Origin: Ekhidna lutea
Lineage (GTDB): Bacteria > Bacteroidota > Bacteroidia > Cytophagales > Cyclobacteriaceae
Direction: 5' to 3'
Assembly: GCF_900188325.1 (NCBI RefSeq)
Contig: NZ_FZPD01000008.1
Span: 1-63,248, forward strand
DNA length: 63,248 bases
The position numbers and the translations under genes are program-made. A model generated the notes under the pieces. That model saw nothing but the letters and a program-made list of their open reading frames with translations, was not told the DNA's origin and made no database searches. The number at the start of each line of letters is the position of its first letter. The stretch's first letter is position 1. Below, one piece after another: positions 33,025 through 42,945 of the stretch.

Positions 33025-35982
33025 ATGAATGAGGAAGACGTTAGAGGGAAAATTTTATTACCATTTCTAAGTAATCTTGGATTCGGTGAGTCAGAGGTTT
33101 TCTTGGAAAACTCATTCACTATCAGGCTCGGAAAATCAAGAATTAAGACAGGAAGATCAGATATATTGTGCAAAAGGCATGGGCAGAATCTCTTCGTCAT
33201 TGAGTTAAAAAAAGATTCAAAGAGTATTGATCAAAATGACATTGAACAGGGAATCTCTTATGCTAGACTTCTTCAAGATAATATTGCTCCGTTTACAATA
33301 ATTACTAATGGTAAAGACACCAAAATTTTTGACACGATATCTAGAGAAGACCTGACTGGAAGTAAAATTTCCGAAAAGTCAAGTTTTTGGAAAGATGGTT
33401 GTACTATTTCAACAGATTTTGACCTGAAAATAAGATATGAAGCTCTTAAAAACTTCATTTCATTTTCTCCAGCGAATCTAAAGTTATTTTGCAAAAATCA
33501 GGTTCAAGATAGAATGGGGACAATAATTGGAAACATCGAAAACCCATATTCAAAATTCATAAAAGAACTTCATGTTCAAAGACAAGACCTACAATCGGAA
33601 TTCACGAAATTTATTACTTCGAATACATCTGTTTTTGGATTGATAGGAGATGCAGGAGTTGGCAAGACTAGTGCTATTTGTTCCTTGACCCTCCAACAGC
33701 TGGAAGCAGGAATCGTCTTCTTTTATAATGCTGCATTAATTAACAAATCGCCTTTAGAACACATTGCTCAAGACCTAAATCTTGCGTTTTCAAGTCGGGC
33801 TGAAAGTGATGTAATACTTAAAAAGCTTGATGAATTAGGACGATTTTTAAATCAAGATGTAACAATCTTCATTGACGCAATTGACGAACATACTGGTTCT
33901 AATCTTGCTCTAGAATTGAGTGAAATAGCATTGATCGTCAGGAACTTAGAGAGAATCAAAATTTGTATAAGTTGTAAGTCCAATATCTGGGACAGTGTCC
34001 TGAGAAAGAATAGTAATCCCACTCATTTATTTGAAGAGTTACACAAATTCCACCCACCCATTTCTAAGCTGAATAATTGCCCCGGGTTTCTTTTGGAAAA
34101 TTTCACTAATGAAGAGCTTGATTCTATAATTCCTTTATATCAAAAGACATTCGGATTCAAAGGGCAAATTTCGGACTCAATCTTAAAGGAATTAAGAAAC
34201 GGATTCTTCTTAAGAATTTTCAGCGAAGTTTACAGTCAGAGGGAAATACCGCAAGAGATAGATGATAAAAAGTTAATCAAAAAATACCTCAAGCAATCTC
34301 TTGATAAAACCCATTTAGGATTTGAGGTAGGAGCGAGAATACTTTCAAAAATTGGTCAAGTTATTACCAATCATAAATACAGTTCATGGGAGGCTTTCCG
34401 TGACGAAGGGTTAGATATTGAAAGTCTTGTAGAGAAGTTAGATTTTCAGACAGATGAAACAATTCCAGAAGACCTGTTTACTCGCAACATCCTAATTAAA
34501 TCCTCAATCGAAGATTCTTACAATGTTTCTTTTTATTATTCAAAAATTCGCGACTATGTCATTTGCTTTCATTCTTACAAACTTGACAAGCTTAGCGATG
34601 ATGAATTTTATGACAGCCTGGAATTGTTCTACGAGAACCATATAGGGCAAAGTGCAATTACATTCTATGTCCGAAATGCACCACCTAGTCATAAAGCAGC
34701 ATTAGTCAAATTCATAAAGGATAAATCGCACCAATATGCAAATGACTATAATTCATATTTGGAGCACCATTTCAAGAGGTTAAAAACGAAATTTGATCCT
34801 AAGACGGACGGAAATATCGGCATCTTCCTTCCAGAAGATTTGTTCTTTGGTCATGGTTACGCTCTGTTTCCTTTAGGTTCTAATTCGCAAAACATTGTTC
34901 AATTCGAAAATCTTAGCTTGAATTCAAATCATCAAGACTTATTTTTTCATAAAGGAGTGCAATCAATACATGGAAGTTTCTACCCATTATTGATTCGTGA
35001 TCAAGCAAAAAGTATTCAAGAAAACATATTCAAACAGCTAAAAGAAATAATAAAAAAAGGTAGAATTAGTGTTTATAATTCAGATATTCTTCTTCTAGAA
35101 CAAGTTTCTACAATCTTATATTACTATCATCAAAAGCTCGGCTACAGTTTTTCAATAAGCGATTTTTACCTTCCTAGATTTGACTTAATCTATCCAATAG
35201 ATTTAAATGAATTGAAATATCGATTATACAAATTCCGAGCTATCGAGCACTACAAAAGAGAAAATTACCGAAGTAAGCCAAGATTGGATTCTACAGCAAT
35301 TGAGGTAATGGCAAATAGGGCCGTTGAAGAACAAATTGAAATACCCCCGTTGAATGTCCATGGAGATTTCCCTCCTTTTGAGGAGCTAAATAAAATTGTA
35401 GACATTCTACTCGGCAAAGGGTATTCGGTCCTTTCTGAACATCACCTCCCATGTCCAGATATATCCATAGCTGACACAAAAGAATTACAGGAGAAAAACA
35501 GGAAGTTTGAACTTTCTAAAATCCGACCTTCCCAATTTAGTGAGGCACAGGCCAGATTATATGTAGAAACTTTCATAAGGCACTTCGATACCAGTTATAG
35601 TAAATTCATTGAGTACGCTTTCCCAACGTTTAAAGAACAATTTCACTTTTATACAACTTCACCCCACGAGTACTTTATTTATATGAAGGATGAGGATATC
35701 TTAAAATGGGGAGTAATTGGATACAGAAAATCAACTGATAAAAAAGTTAAAATTCATTATAAGCAATATACTTCTTCAAATGAACCATTTGAAAAGGGAG
35801 AAACAAAAGTGTTAATAGGATTTTCGCTCGACCAAATCCTACATAATGGTTATTATGATGTTATTAAGACGGTAGATCATATAAACACTCCTAAAGTTGA
35901 CGATTTTTGTGTCTTAAGGAATTGGATTTATAAATTTCTTAAGAACGATACGAAGGAGCTTTTTAAAGAAAACAATGTATAA
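33025..35982 (+). CDS. PD-(D/E)XK nuclease-STAND NTPase fusion, candidate one-gene defence system
   Basis: 985 residues. Residues 1-105 match the HsdR-type nuclease domain: D46 in GRSDIL, E60-x-K62 in FVIELKK and a QxxxY-like helix (EQGISYARL, Q75/Y79). Residues 200-300 form a P-loop domain with Walker A GDAGVGKTS at 208-216 and Walker B VTIFIDAIDE at 279-288; the spacing is STAND-like, not a helicase. The C-terminal 450-residue part, from about residue 530, resembles no family I can name and may be the sensor. The layout recalls Avs-type antiviral STAND proteins. No modification or specificity gene is adjacent. The gene is markedly A+T rich beside its neighbours and is bracketed by 19-bp direct repeats. 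Confidence 0.82.
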   Translation: MNEEDVRGKILLPFLSNLGFGESEVFLENSFTIRLGKSRIKTGRSDILCKRHGQNLFVIELKKDSKSIDQNDIEQGISYARLLQDNIAPFTIITNGKDTKIFDTISREDLTGSKISEKSSFWKDGCTISTDFDLKIRYEALKNFISFSPANLKLFCKNQVQDRMGTIIGNIENPYSKFIKELHVQRQDLQSEFTKFITSNTSVFGLIGDAGVGKTSAICSLTLQQLEAGIVFFYNAALINKSPLEHIAQDLNLAFSSRAESDVILKKLDELGRFLNQDVTIFIDAIDEHTGSNLALELSEIALIVRNLERIKICISCKSNIWDSVLRKNSNPTHLFEELHKFHPPISKLNNCPGFLLENFTNEELDSIIPLYQKTFGFKGQISDSILKELRNGFFLRIFSEVYSQREIPQEIDDKKLIKKYLKQSLDKTHLGFEVGARILSKIGQVITNHKYSSWEAFRDEGLDIESLVEKLDFQTDETIPEDLFTRNILIKSSIEDSYNVSFYYSKIRDYVICFHSYKLDKLSDDEFYDSLELFYENHIGQSAITFYVRNAPPSHKAALVKFIKDKSHQYANDYNSYLEHHFKRLKTKFDPKTDGNIGIFLPEDLFFGHGYALFPLGSNSQNIVQFENLSLNSNHQDLFFHKGVQSIHGSFYPLLIRDQAKSIQENIFKQLKEIIKKGRISVYNSDILLLEQVSTILYYYHQKLGYSFSISDFYLPRFDLIYPIDLNELKYRLYKFRAIEHYKRENYRSKPRLDSTAIEVMANRAVEEQIEIPPLNVHGDFPPFEELNKIVDILLGKGYSVLSEHHLPCPDISIADTKELQEKNRKFELSKIRPSQFSEAQARLYVETFIRHFDTSYSKFIEYAFPTFKEQFHFYTTSPHEYFIYMKDEDILKWGVIGYRKSTDKKVKIHYKQYTSSNEPFEKGETKVLIGFSLDQILHNGYYDVIKTVDHINTPKVDDFCVLRNWIYKFLKNDTKELFKENNV

Positions 35983-36011
35983 TACTAAGGCACAAATCTC
36001 CCTGGAATAAA

Positions 36012-36022
36012 GCGCCTAAAAA
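36012..36022 (-). repeat. right arm of the long-range inverted repeat
   Basis: GCGCCTAAAAA is the exact reverse complement of 32969-32979. It lies 30 bases after the stop of the nuclease/NTPase gene. Confidence 0.4.
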
Positions 36023-36139
36023 ACACTATCATCCATAAGCTACTGAGCCACTTTTAAAGGTACTTTTAAGTCTCCAGCTTCTTGATGCACCACTATCGAT
36101 CTCCATTATGTGAATTTTCAAAGTCCAATGCTGTTTGTC

Positions 36140-36158
36140 AATAGTTTACGGACGGAGT
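36140..36158 (+). repeat. 19-bp direct repeat, copy 2 (relic of a permease 3' end)
   Basis: The second AATAGTTTACGGACGGAGT still reads NSLRTE and is followed by TAG rather than TGA. It is preceded by AATGCTGTT (N-A-V, cf. N-P-V in the intact gene) and four extra bases. It is either an attachment-site-like duplication or the frameshifted remnant of another permease gene. Confidence 0.7.
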
Positions 36159-36161
36159 AGG

Positions 36162-36743
36162 TCAATCTGAATTGTCAATAAGGCTTAATATCCTTTTCTC
36201 ATATTCATCCAGCGTAATTGGATGAAAGATTGGTGTGATATAATTAGCCATTACTTTACCATCATTACCAACCAAAATATGCCTTGGAAATAACTTAAAC
36301 TTGAATAACTCTTCACAATTCTTAAATCCTCCCACTGAAATAATATCATCATAGTAATTGCCATATTTCTTGATAACTTTCTCTATTCCACTCTCTGAGG
36401 TAGGAGTAATTGCTACAAATCGAACCCGTGGGTCCTCTTTATATTTTTCAATTATTTGCTTTATGTAGTGCTTTTCCTGAGCACATCCGCGGCACCCTTT
36501 AAACCAAAAATCCACTACAGTAAGTACATAATTGGAATCTATAAAACTGAACTCATCTCCATTAATGGTAATAAATGTTGAATCAGAAAAAATTTCTCCT
36601 ACAGGAATCCCTTTTTGGAATTCATCTTCCATTTCATGATCAAGTAGACTTCTGTAGTACTCGTCAGGGATTTGTGATTGTCCGTCCTGGGCAAGGATAA
36701 AAAACCAACTTACAAAACATAACAGGGATAAAAAAAGCCTCAT
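36162..36743 (-). CDS. TlpA-like thioredoxin-fold protein
   Basis: 193 residues with a signal peptide to about residue 23. The redoxin core has VVDFWFKGCRGCAQEKHYI with a CxxC (CRGC) near residue 83, VRFVAITPTSESGIEKVIKKYG, and the cis-proline region FKLFPRHILVGNDGKV. It likely acts as a periplasmic thiol-disulfide reductase or resuscitates a surface protein, as usual for TlpA/ResA members. It is convergent with the inserted nuclease gene; only two bases separate it from the direct repeat. Confidence 0.82.
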   Translation of the reverse strand: MRLFLSLLCFVSWFFILAQDGQSQIPDEYYRSLLDHEMEDEFQKGIPVGEIFSDSTFITINGDEFSFIDSNYVLTVVDFWFKGCRGCAQEKHYIKQIIEKYKEDPRVRFVAITPTSESGIEKVIKKYGNYYDDIISVGGFKNCEELFKFKLFPRHILVGNDGKVMANYITPIFHPITLDEYEKRILSLIDNSD

Positions 36744-36892
36744 TCTGTATCACGTATTTTCTTGAAAAATAAGGTTTTACATTGAATTTCGGACTAAAGA
36801 AAGCATCCTATACCCTTTTGTACTTTATTTCTGGCATCATTTTTTCCTATATCATAATCAATAGGTCAAATGTTTCACCAAAATGAATCACT

Positions 36893-37438
36893 ATGAAAAG
36901 GCTATATATACTCTTTCTGATTGCATTAATCGGACTTTCAAGTTGCAACCGTGGAGAAGGCATACCCGGCCCAAGAGGTTATGATGGACGAGACGGGATT
37001 GACGGGGTAGATGGTGAAGAAAGCTATGCGTTTGAATACGAGTTTAGCTTCACAGCGCCTGAATATAGTGTTCTATTGAATCTTCCTAACGATTTTGAGA
37101 TGTTGGATTCGGATGTGATGCAGGTTTACTTTCTGTGGGGCGTAGAAGATGGAGTTGAAATCTGGCGTTCACTGCCTCAGACATTGTACTTCAATGACGG
37201 CATGCTGGAATACAACTATGACTTCACCAAATTCGACGCAAGGGTTTTTCTTGATGGTACGGTAAACCTGGATGGATTGGGTGCGGATCTAACAGACAAT
37301 TGGATCGCGCGGGTAGTAGTGATCCCAGCACAGTTTACCGGACGTATCGACTATTCAGATTATAACGCAGTAAAGGCGCATCTCAATTTATCAGACTCGA
37401 AGTTGGCAAGCTCAGATTATCCAACAAGACCATATTAA
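36893..37438 (+). CDS. lipoprotein with a short collagen-like segment
   Basis: 181 residues. The lipobox LSSCNRG is at about residue 18 and is followed at once by GIPGPRGYDGRDGIDGVDG, six Gly-x-y triplets of collagen type. The remainder is a beta-rich acidic domain with FTAPEYSVLLNLP and WIARVVVIPAQF. Such lipid-anchored collagen-like proteins are common in Bacteroidetes, with unknown ligand. It is monocistronic, opposite to the TlpA-like gene. Confidence 0.72.
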   Translation: MKRLYILFLIALIGLSSCNRGEGIPGPRGYDGRDGIDGVDGEESYAFEYEFSFTAPEYSVLLNLPNDFEMLDSDVMQVYFLWGVEDGVEIWRSLPQTLYFNDGMLEYNYDFTKFDARVFLDGTVNLDGLGADLTDNWIARVVVIPAQFTGRIDYSDYNAVKAHLNLSDSKLASSDYPTRPY

Positions 37439-37516
37439 ATTCATTAAATAATGACCGGGTTAATTGATTTAAACCTGATCATATAACATTCAAACAAGCA
37501 CTTCGTTGAATTTTCA

Positions 37517-38569
37517 ATGAATCGCTTAAAAGAATTTTTCTGGCTATGTGCCGGAGTGAATAAATCCATCTTATCCAACTGCCCCTCTGAATCCAGCAAA
37601 TATGTGGGCATTGGAGCTACCATCTTTTTCACAGGGGTATTTGCTGCGCTGGCCGGAGGCTATGCACTTTACACCATTTTCGATAGCTATTGGATAGCCG
37701 CAACATTCGGTATTATCTGGGGACTCATGATCTTTAACCTTGATCGGTTTATCGTTTCCAGCATGCGGAAGAATGGTGATTCCAAACAGGAATGGATCAG
37801 TGCCATCCCACGGCTTATCCTTGCCATTATCATTTCCGTCGTGATCGCCAAACCACTTGAACTTAAAATTTTTGAAAAGGAAGTAGAGGCTGAAATATCT
37901 CATATGATCCAGGAGGACTTAGCCGCTCAGGAACATACCGTGAAAATGCGATTCAATGAAACTAGGGAACGATTGAATGCTGAAATTCTAGTGCTTAAGA
38001 ATGAGATAGCTGAAAAAGCTAATAAAAGGGATGAATTGAGAAAAATCGCGCAAGAAGAGGCCGATGGAACCGGAGGATCAAAGCAACGCAATGCCGGGCC
38101 TATCTATCAAATCAAAAAAGCTGATGCGGATAAAGTAGAAGCTGAACTGAAGGCATTGACAACTACCAATAGTCAATTGATTAATGAAAAAGAACTGGCA
38201 TTGGCCGAGTTGGACGAACAAGAAAAGGCTGCCCTTGGAGAAATGAAAGAGAGTCAGCTCACAGGGTTAGCCTCGCGAATCGAAGCATTGGATCGACTGA
38301 CAGATAAAAGCAGCGCAATTTGGGCAGCTCATTGGTTCATCTTGCTCCTATTCCTTGCAGTAGAAACTGCTCCTGTGTTTGTAAAGCTTATTTCTCAAAG
38401 AGGCCCCTATGATTTTGTCTTAAAGAAAGAAGAGTATGGTGTTGAGGCTTCCTACTATGAGGATCTGGCGAAAGTCAATGCGATTATCAAAAAACGATCA
38501 ACACGACTTACAGAAGAAGAAATCGATTACGTTCAAAATCGCCTTTCACTAAGCCTGGAGAAGACTTAA
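37517..38569 (+). CDS. DUF4407 membrane protein
   Basis: 350 residues. Two membrane segments come early (FFTGVFAALAGGYALYTIF and WIAATFGIIWGLMIFNLDRF), a third near 95-112, a long charged coiled coil at about residues 120-250, and a last segment AHWFILLLFLAVETAPVFVKL. FNLDRFIVSSMRK and ETAPVFVKL are DUF4407 landmarks. The function is unknown; the topology with a long coiled coil suggests a scaffold or mechanosensor-like part in the inner membrane. Confidence 0.85.
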   Translation: MNRLKEFFWLCAGVNKSILSNCPSESSKYVGIGATIFFTGVFAALAGGYALYTIFDSYWIAATFGIIWGLMIFNLDRFIVSSMRKNGDSKQEWISAIPRLILAIIISVVIAKPLELKIFEKEVEAEISHMIQEDLAAQEHTVKMRFNETRERLNAEILVLKNEIAEKANKRDELRKIAQEEADGTGGSKQRNAGPIYQIKKADADKVEAELKALTTTNSQLINEKELALAELDEQEKAALGEMKESQLTGLASRIEALDRLTDKSSAIWAAHWFILLLFLAVETAPVFVKLISQRGPYDFVLKKEEYGVEASYYEDLAKVNAIIKKRSTRLTEEEIDYVQNRLSLSLEKT

Positions 38570-38583
38570 TAGCTACTTACCGG

Positions 38584-39102
38584 TTACTTCGGCAGATACT
38601 TATCAGGAATTGGATTGCCTTCGCGCTCTCCTGTCCAGTAAATATTTACTACCCACCATCGCTCACCATCATTCATGAGTTGGATACTGTTGATTCCTCG
38701 AGTAAAGGGTTTATCATCTGACTCACTGCGGTAAGATTCATAGGTGCTAAAAATGTGTGTCACAGAGCCGAATGTTTCAGTCACTCTGAATATCTCCTTT
38801 TCAAAGAATCCGTTCTCTTCCAACCATGCTCCGGATGTTTCAATATAGCCATCTGGTGTCATTGCCCGATACCCAATCTTTCCATCTTCGTTTGGACCGG
38901 ATGGAAGTAACGTGGCATCCTCGGTAAACAGGTACTTGAACAATTCCCAATTCCTCTTCTCCCCGGCTTCACCGGAAATGACATCATAGAGTGTTTCGAT
39001 CGTGCTATCCAGAGTTTGTACTTTGCTTAGGTACTCATCCTGTGCTGAAGTCATAAAACCAATGCTCAGAAAGAAGATTAGTGTTGCTAATTTTTTCATC
39101 AT
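38584..39102 (-). CDS. secreted SnoaL/NTF2-like protein
   Basis: 172 residues with a signal peptide ending near TSAQ. The NTF2-like cone fold is suggested by [42 protein letters not shown] and [15 protein letters not shown]. Such proteins bind small ligands and only some are enzymes. It is convergent with the DUF4407 gene and divergent from the CocE-like gene. Confidence 0.7.
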   Translation of the reverse strand: MMKKLATLIFFLSIGFMTSAQDEYLSKVQTLDSTIETLYDVISGEAGEKRNWELFKYLFTEDATLLPSGPNEDGKIGYRAMTPDGYIETSGAWLEENGFFEKEIFRVTETFGSVTHIFSTYESYRSESDDKPFTRGINSIQLMNDGERWWVVNIYWTGEREGNPIPDKYLPK

Positions 39103-39213
39103 TCCTTTTTAAACAAGTTACAAATAAAAAATCAGCCACTCATATCAAATCACCCTATCATAATTAAGAATATGCCTAACTTAAATGTTCCTAAACCTAA
39201 CCTATATCTAAGT

Positions 39214-41103
39214 ATGAAAGCTCTTAAGTTCTTTATTCTAACTATCTGTTTTTCTGGCCTGCTCAATGCGCAATCCATTCGCGAGCAGCTGGAAGAAATC
39301 GCTGTAATCGATCAAAAGGTGATGATGCCCATGCGTGATGGAATCCGTCTTGCCACGGATATCTACCGACCAAAGACCAACCAAAAAGTACCGATCATTT
39401 TCTCACGTACTCCTTACAATTTCAATTCATGGGGGGATGGAGAGGAACGAACAAGAACCTATGAACGAGCATTTGAAGCAGTGAAAAGAGGATACGCGTA
39501 TGTGGTTCAAAACGAACGAGGAAGATATTTCTCTGAAGGAGAATGGGACATTTTAGGCGTACCGCTGACAGATGGTTATGATGCCTTTTCCTGGATGAAA
39601 GACCAGGCATGGAGCAATGGAAAAATAGGAACGTTGGGTTGCTCATCCACTGCTGAATGGCAGATGGCAGTCGCTGCTTTGGACCACCCGTCTCATGCCG
39701 CTATGGTGCCGCAAGGTTTTGGAGCCGGAATCGGTACCGTAGGTGATTATTATGAACAAGGTAACTGGTACCGAGGTGGCGCATTTCAAATGCTGTTTGC
39801 ATCGTGGCTCTATGGTGTGGAGCATGATAAATTCAAGCCACGCATTCCGCAAGGAGCTACACAGGAAGACCTTATCCGAATTTCACGATTCTATGACCTG
39901 GCACCTGAAAATCCTGAAGTAGACGATATGTTGGCGGCTATGTCGCATCTGCCTGTACAAGACATGCTGGTGAATATGGGAGGCAAACGAGAGATCTTTG
40001 ACAAAATGATCCGAAGAAAACCCAATGATCCGGCCTGGTTTGAGGGCGGACTTTACCACGATGATATGGAAATTAAGAAGCCGGGATTTTGGTTTGTGTC
40101 CTGGTACGATGTTTCTGTAAGTCCAAACATTGCGCTCTTTAATCACCTGAGAAATAATAGTGACCCTGAAGTAGCCGATAACCAATACCTGGTGATTGCG
40201 CCTACACTTCACTGCGGTTACACCAGAGCGACCGAGAATACCATAGTTGGAGAAAGAAGTGTGGGCGATGCGAGACTCAACTACGACGAGCTGGTTTATG
40301 GGTGGTTTGATCATTGGTTGAAAAACGATGGGGAGAGTGACTTCCTGGATGACCTTCCTCGCATTCAATACTATCTGATGGGTAAGAACGAATGGAAAAC
40401 CGCCGAAACCTGGCCGCCAAAAGAAGCCAGCATGACTTCATTTTATTTGGATAGTGATGGAAACGCAAACAGCCTTTTTGGTGATGGGAAGCTTACCCTT
40501 TCGCCTCCTGCTGAACCGAATCAGGACAATTACACCTATGATCCAAACAATCCTGTTTACTCTTATGGAGGAAATGTCTGTTGCACAGGTAATGCCATAG
40601 AAAATGGGGCTCGGGATCAGCGAGAAATGGAAACACGAAGCGATATCCTGGTATATACTTCTGATCCACTGACGGAGGGGATTGAAGTTTCAGGTTTTAT
40701 TGAAATGTCGCTGTTCGTATCATCAGATGTAAAAGACACGGACTTTACGGTGAAGATCATTGATGTGTATCCCGATGGTACAGCATACAATCTAGATGAG
40801 ACTATCCAACGAGCCCGATACAGAGAAGGCTATGACAAAGAAGTCTTTATGGAAGAAGGCGAAGTTTATCAAATCGATTTAACGCCACTTTCTACCAGCA
40901 ACTATTTCGAAAAGGGACACAGAATCAGAATTGAAGTTGCCAGTAGCAACTTCCCACGATTCATGCGAAACCTGAATACCGGAGGAAACAACTATGATGA
41001 AACTGAAGGAATTGTGGCTCACAATACGATCCATCATTCAGCGGAGTATCCTTCTCAGATTAAGCTGCCAATTGTAGGCAAGCTAAAGATTGAAGACAGA
41101 TAG
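39214..41103 (+). CDS. CocE/NonD family X-Pro dipeptidyl peptidase-like hydrolase
   Basis: About 629 residues starting with a signal peptide [20 protein letters not shown]. The alpha/beta-hydrolase catalytic serine is in [12 protein letters not shown], near residue 147. The acid/His region reads [13 protein letters not shown], and the C-terminal jelly-roll domain ([18 protein letters not shown] to the end) completes the CocE/NonD layout. It may hydrolyse esters or acyl amides; the substrate is unknown. The longer start at 39172 is less likely because it delays the signal peptide. Confidence 0.85.
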   Translation: MKALKFFILTICFSGLLNAQSIREQLEEIAVIDQKVMMPMRDGIRLATDIYRPKTNQKVPIIFSRTPYNFNSWGDGEERTRTYERAFEAVKRGYAYVVQNERGRYFSEGEWDILGVPLTDGYDAFSWMKDQAWSNGKIGTLGCSSTAEWQMAVAALDHPSHAAMVPQGFGAGIGTVGDYYEQGNWYRGGAFQMLFASWLYGVEHDKFKPRIPQGATQEDLIRISRFYDLAPENPEVDDMLAAMSHLPVQDMLVNMGGKREIFDKMIRRKPNDPAWFEGGLYHDDMEIKKPGFWFVSWYDVSVSPNIALFNHLRNNSDPEVADNQYLVIAPTLHCGYTRATENTIVGERSVGDARLNYDELVYGWFDHWLKNDGESDFLDDLPRIQYYLMGKNEWKTAETWPPKEASMTSFYLDSDGNANSLFGDGKLTLSPPAEPNQDNYTYDPNNPVYSYGGNVCCTGNAIENGARDQREMETRSDILVYTSDPLTEGIEVSGFIEMSLFVSSDVKDTDFTVKIIDVYPDGTAYNLDETIQRARYREGYDKEVFMEEGEVYQIDLTPLSTSNYFEKGHRIRIEVASSNFPRFMRNLNTGGNNYDETEGIVAHNTIHHSAEYPSQIKLPIVGKLKIEDR

Positions 41104-41239
41104 AGACAAATTACAGGTTTATCCGAAATCAGGTTTCAGGTATGTGAATTATCAAAAATCTTATCTGAAGCCTTTTTATTTTGTGACTAAAGAATGTGCT
41201 CTAAAGTGTTGAAAATAATCACTTAGCTATCTTAGGTCC

Positions 41240-42259
41240 ATGAAAAAGACGGTGTACTGGCATGTGCTGTTCTGGATAACTTATATGTCCATTTTCACTT
41301 TCGTGGAAGGAGGCTATTCCAACCAATTTGATGTTGCATTCTACATGGAATTGGGCTTTTTGCCTTTTCGTCTGGTCGTCGTATACATTAACTATTTTCT
41401 ACTTCTCCCCAGGTTCCTGGAAGACCGAAAGCTGTCGAAATATATCCTCCAGACATTGGTCTTTATTGTTATTACCAGCTTTCTCCACCGGGCATTCATG
41501 TACTTTTATTTGAATGACATCTTGTTTCCAAACTGGAATCCTGGAGGTTTCCCTCGGCCATACAAACTCGTACAGTCTGCTATGATAATCGCTTCCCCAA
41601 TGATCTTTTTGATCGGGATTGAGGTACTCATCAGATGGCTGGATTCTGAACGAAGGGTAGAGCGATTGGCAGGCGAAAAAGTGAAGGCTGAGCTGAGTTA
41701 TTTGCGATCTCAAATCAATCCTCATTTTTTCTTCAATACGCTCAACAATCTGTATGGTCTTGCTTTAAAAAAATCGGACAAGACACCTGAAGTAGTGATG
41801 AAACTATCCGAACTCATGAGCTATGTTTTGTATGATGCCGATAAGGAAACTGTGCCACTTACGAAAGAATTGGATCAGGTGGAACGCTACATTGCCCTGG
41901 AACAAATTCGATACGAAAATCGATTTGATGTGCGATTTGAGACTGAAGGTGAGGTCGATCATTTCCCAATTCCTCCGTTGATATTGCTACCCTTTGTAGA
42001 GAACAGCTTCAAGCATGGGGTGAATAAAACAACCAAAGATGGCCGGGTTGATATTTTAGTTTTGGTGAATAATCAAACGTTTGAGTTTACCATTCGCAAT
42101 AGCATTCCAAAGAACAATTCAGAAGCAAAAGAAACCGGTGGATTAGGTATTTCGAATGTGAAAAAGAGACTGGAATTACTCTATGGAGATAAACAGCAAC
42201 TCGAATGCACCGAAAAGGAAAATGAGTACATTGTAAAACTTACCATCCAAAGATCATGA
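41240..42259 (+). CDS. LytS-like sensor histidine kinase
   Basis: 339 residues. Four membrane helices occupy residues 1-135. The His_kinase domain has LRSQINPHFFFNTLNNLYGL with the phosphoacceptor His near residue 163, and the ATPase region has PPLILLPFVENSFKHGV and GGLGISNVKKRLELLYG. It pairs with the LytTR response regulator, whose start overlaps its stop. Confidence 0.92.
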   Translation: MKKTVYWHVLFWITYMSIFTFVEGGYSNQFDVAFYMELGFLPFRLVVVYINYFLLLPRFLEDRKLSKYILQTLVFIVITSFLHRAFMYFYLNDILFPNWNPGGFPRPYKLVQSAMIIASPMIFLIGIEVLIRWLDSERRVERLAGEKVKAELSYLRSQINPHFFFNTLNNLYGLALKKSDKTPEVVMKLSELMSYVLYDADKETVPLTKELDQVERYIALEQIRYENRFDVRFETEGEVDHFPIPPLILLPFVENSFKHGVNKTTKDGRVDILVLVNNQTFEFTIRNSIPKNNSEAKETGGLGISNVKKRLELLYGDKQQLECTEKENEYIVKLTIQRS

Positions 42260-42945
42260 TGAAGCTAAGATGCTTGATAGTAGATGACGAACCCATTGCA
42301 CAGGACATTCTGGAGGATTACATTGAGCCATTCGATCAGATAGAGATTGTAGCCAAATGCTCCAATGCAATTGAAGCCACGACAGTGTTACATGAGCAAC
42401 CCATCGATCTGATTTTTCTTGATATTGAAATGCCACAAGTGGATGGTTTGTCCTTCATCAAGAACCTGGAAAAATCGCCCAAAGTAATCATCACTACTGC
42501 CTATCGGGAGTATGCGCTTGAAGGACATGAGTTGAATGTGATTGACTACCTGCTAAAGCCAATTTCGAACGAGCGGTTCTTGAAGTCCATTAACCGAGTC
42601 CTCACAATTCCTGATAAAGTCGCAAATAATCAACCATACATTTATCTTAAAGTGGATATGAAAATGGTTCAGGTATTTCTGGATGAGATCAAATACATCC
42701 AGGGTCTTAGCAATTATGTGCGCGTCTTTTGTGACGATCGTACGCTGATCACCTATCAAAAAATCAGTCACCTGGAAGAGGTGCTTCCCGGTCAATTCAT
42801 GCGATCGCATCGATCATACATTGTCAACCTTCACAAGGTTTCATCCTTTACTAGCCAGGACCTGGAGATTGGGGATACGGCCATTCCAGTTGGTGGAAAT
42901 TACCGCGAAAACCTCATGGCTGAATTATCCAGACATCAAGCCTAA
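42256..42945 (+). CDS. LytTR response regulator
   Basis: 229 residues. The receiver domain has LIVDDEPIAQD and the phosphoacceptor Asp in LIFLDIEMPQVDG, near residue 54, with KP at LLKPISNERF. A LytTR domain with FMRSHRSYIVNLHKV follows. It probably acts on nearby promoters; genes on the opposite strand to the right are candidates but not shown. It ends 4 bases inside the ankyrin gene's 3' end. Confidence 0.92.
   Translation: MMKLRCLIVDDEPIAQDILEDYIEPFDQIEIVAKCSNAIEATTVLHEQPIDLIFLDIEMPQVDGLSFIKNLEKSPKVIITTAYREYALEGHELNVIDYLLKPISNERFLKSINRVLTIPDKVANNQPYIYLKVDMKMVQVFLDEIKYIQGLSNYVRVFCDDRTLITYQKISHLEEVLPGQFMRSHRSYIVNLHKVSSFTSQDLEIGDTAIPVGGNYRENLMAELSRHQA

Noticed and set aside
33025-35982. Type I restriction R subunit
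   Set aside because: Only the N-terminal nuclease looks like HsdR; helicase motifs and any HsdS or HsdM gene are missing, and the P-loop region is STAND-like.
32944-36022. Integron gene cassette with attC-like ends
   Set aside because: Hairpin and inverted arms loosely resemble attC geometry, but no conserved core sites, integrase or array exist.
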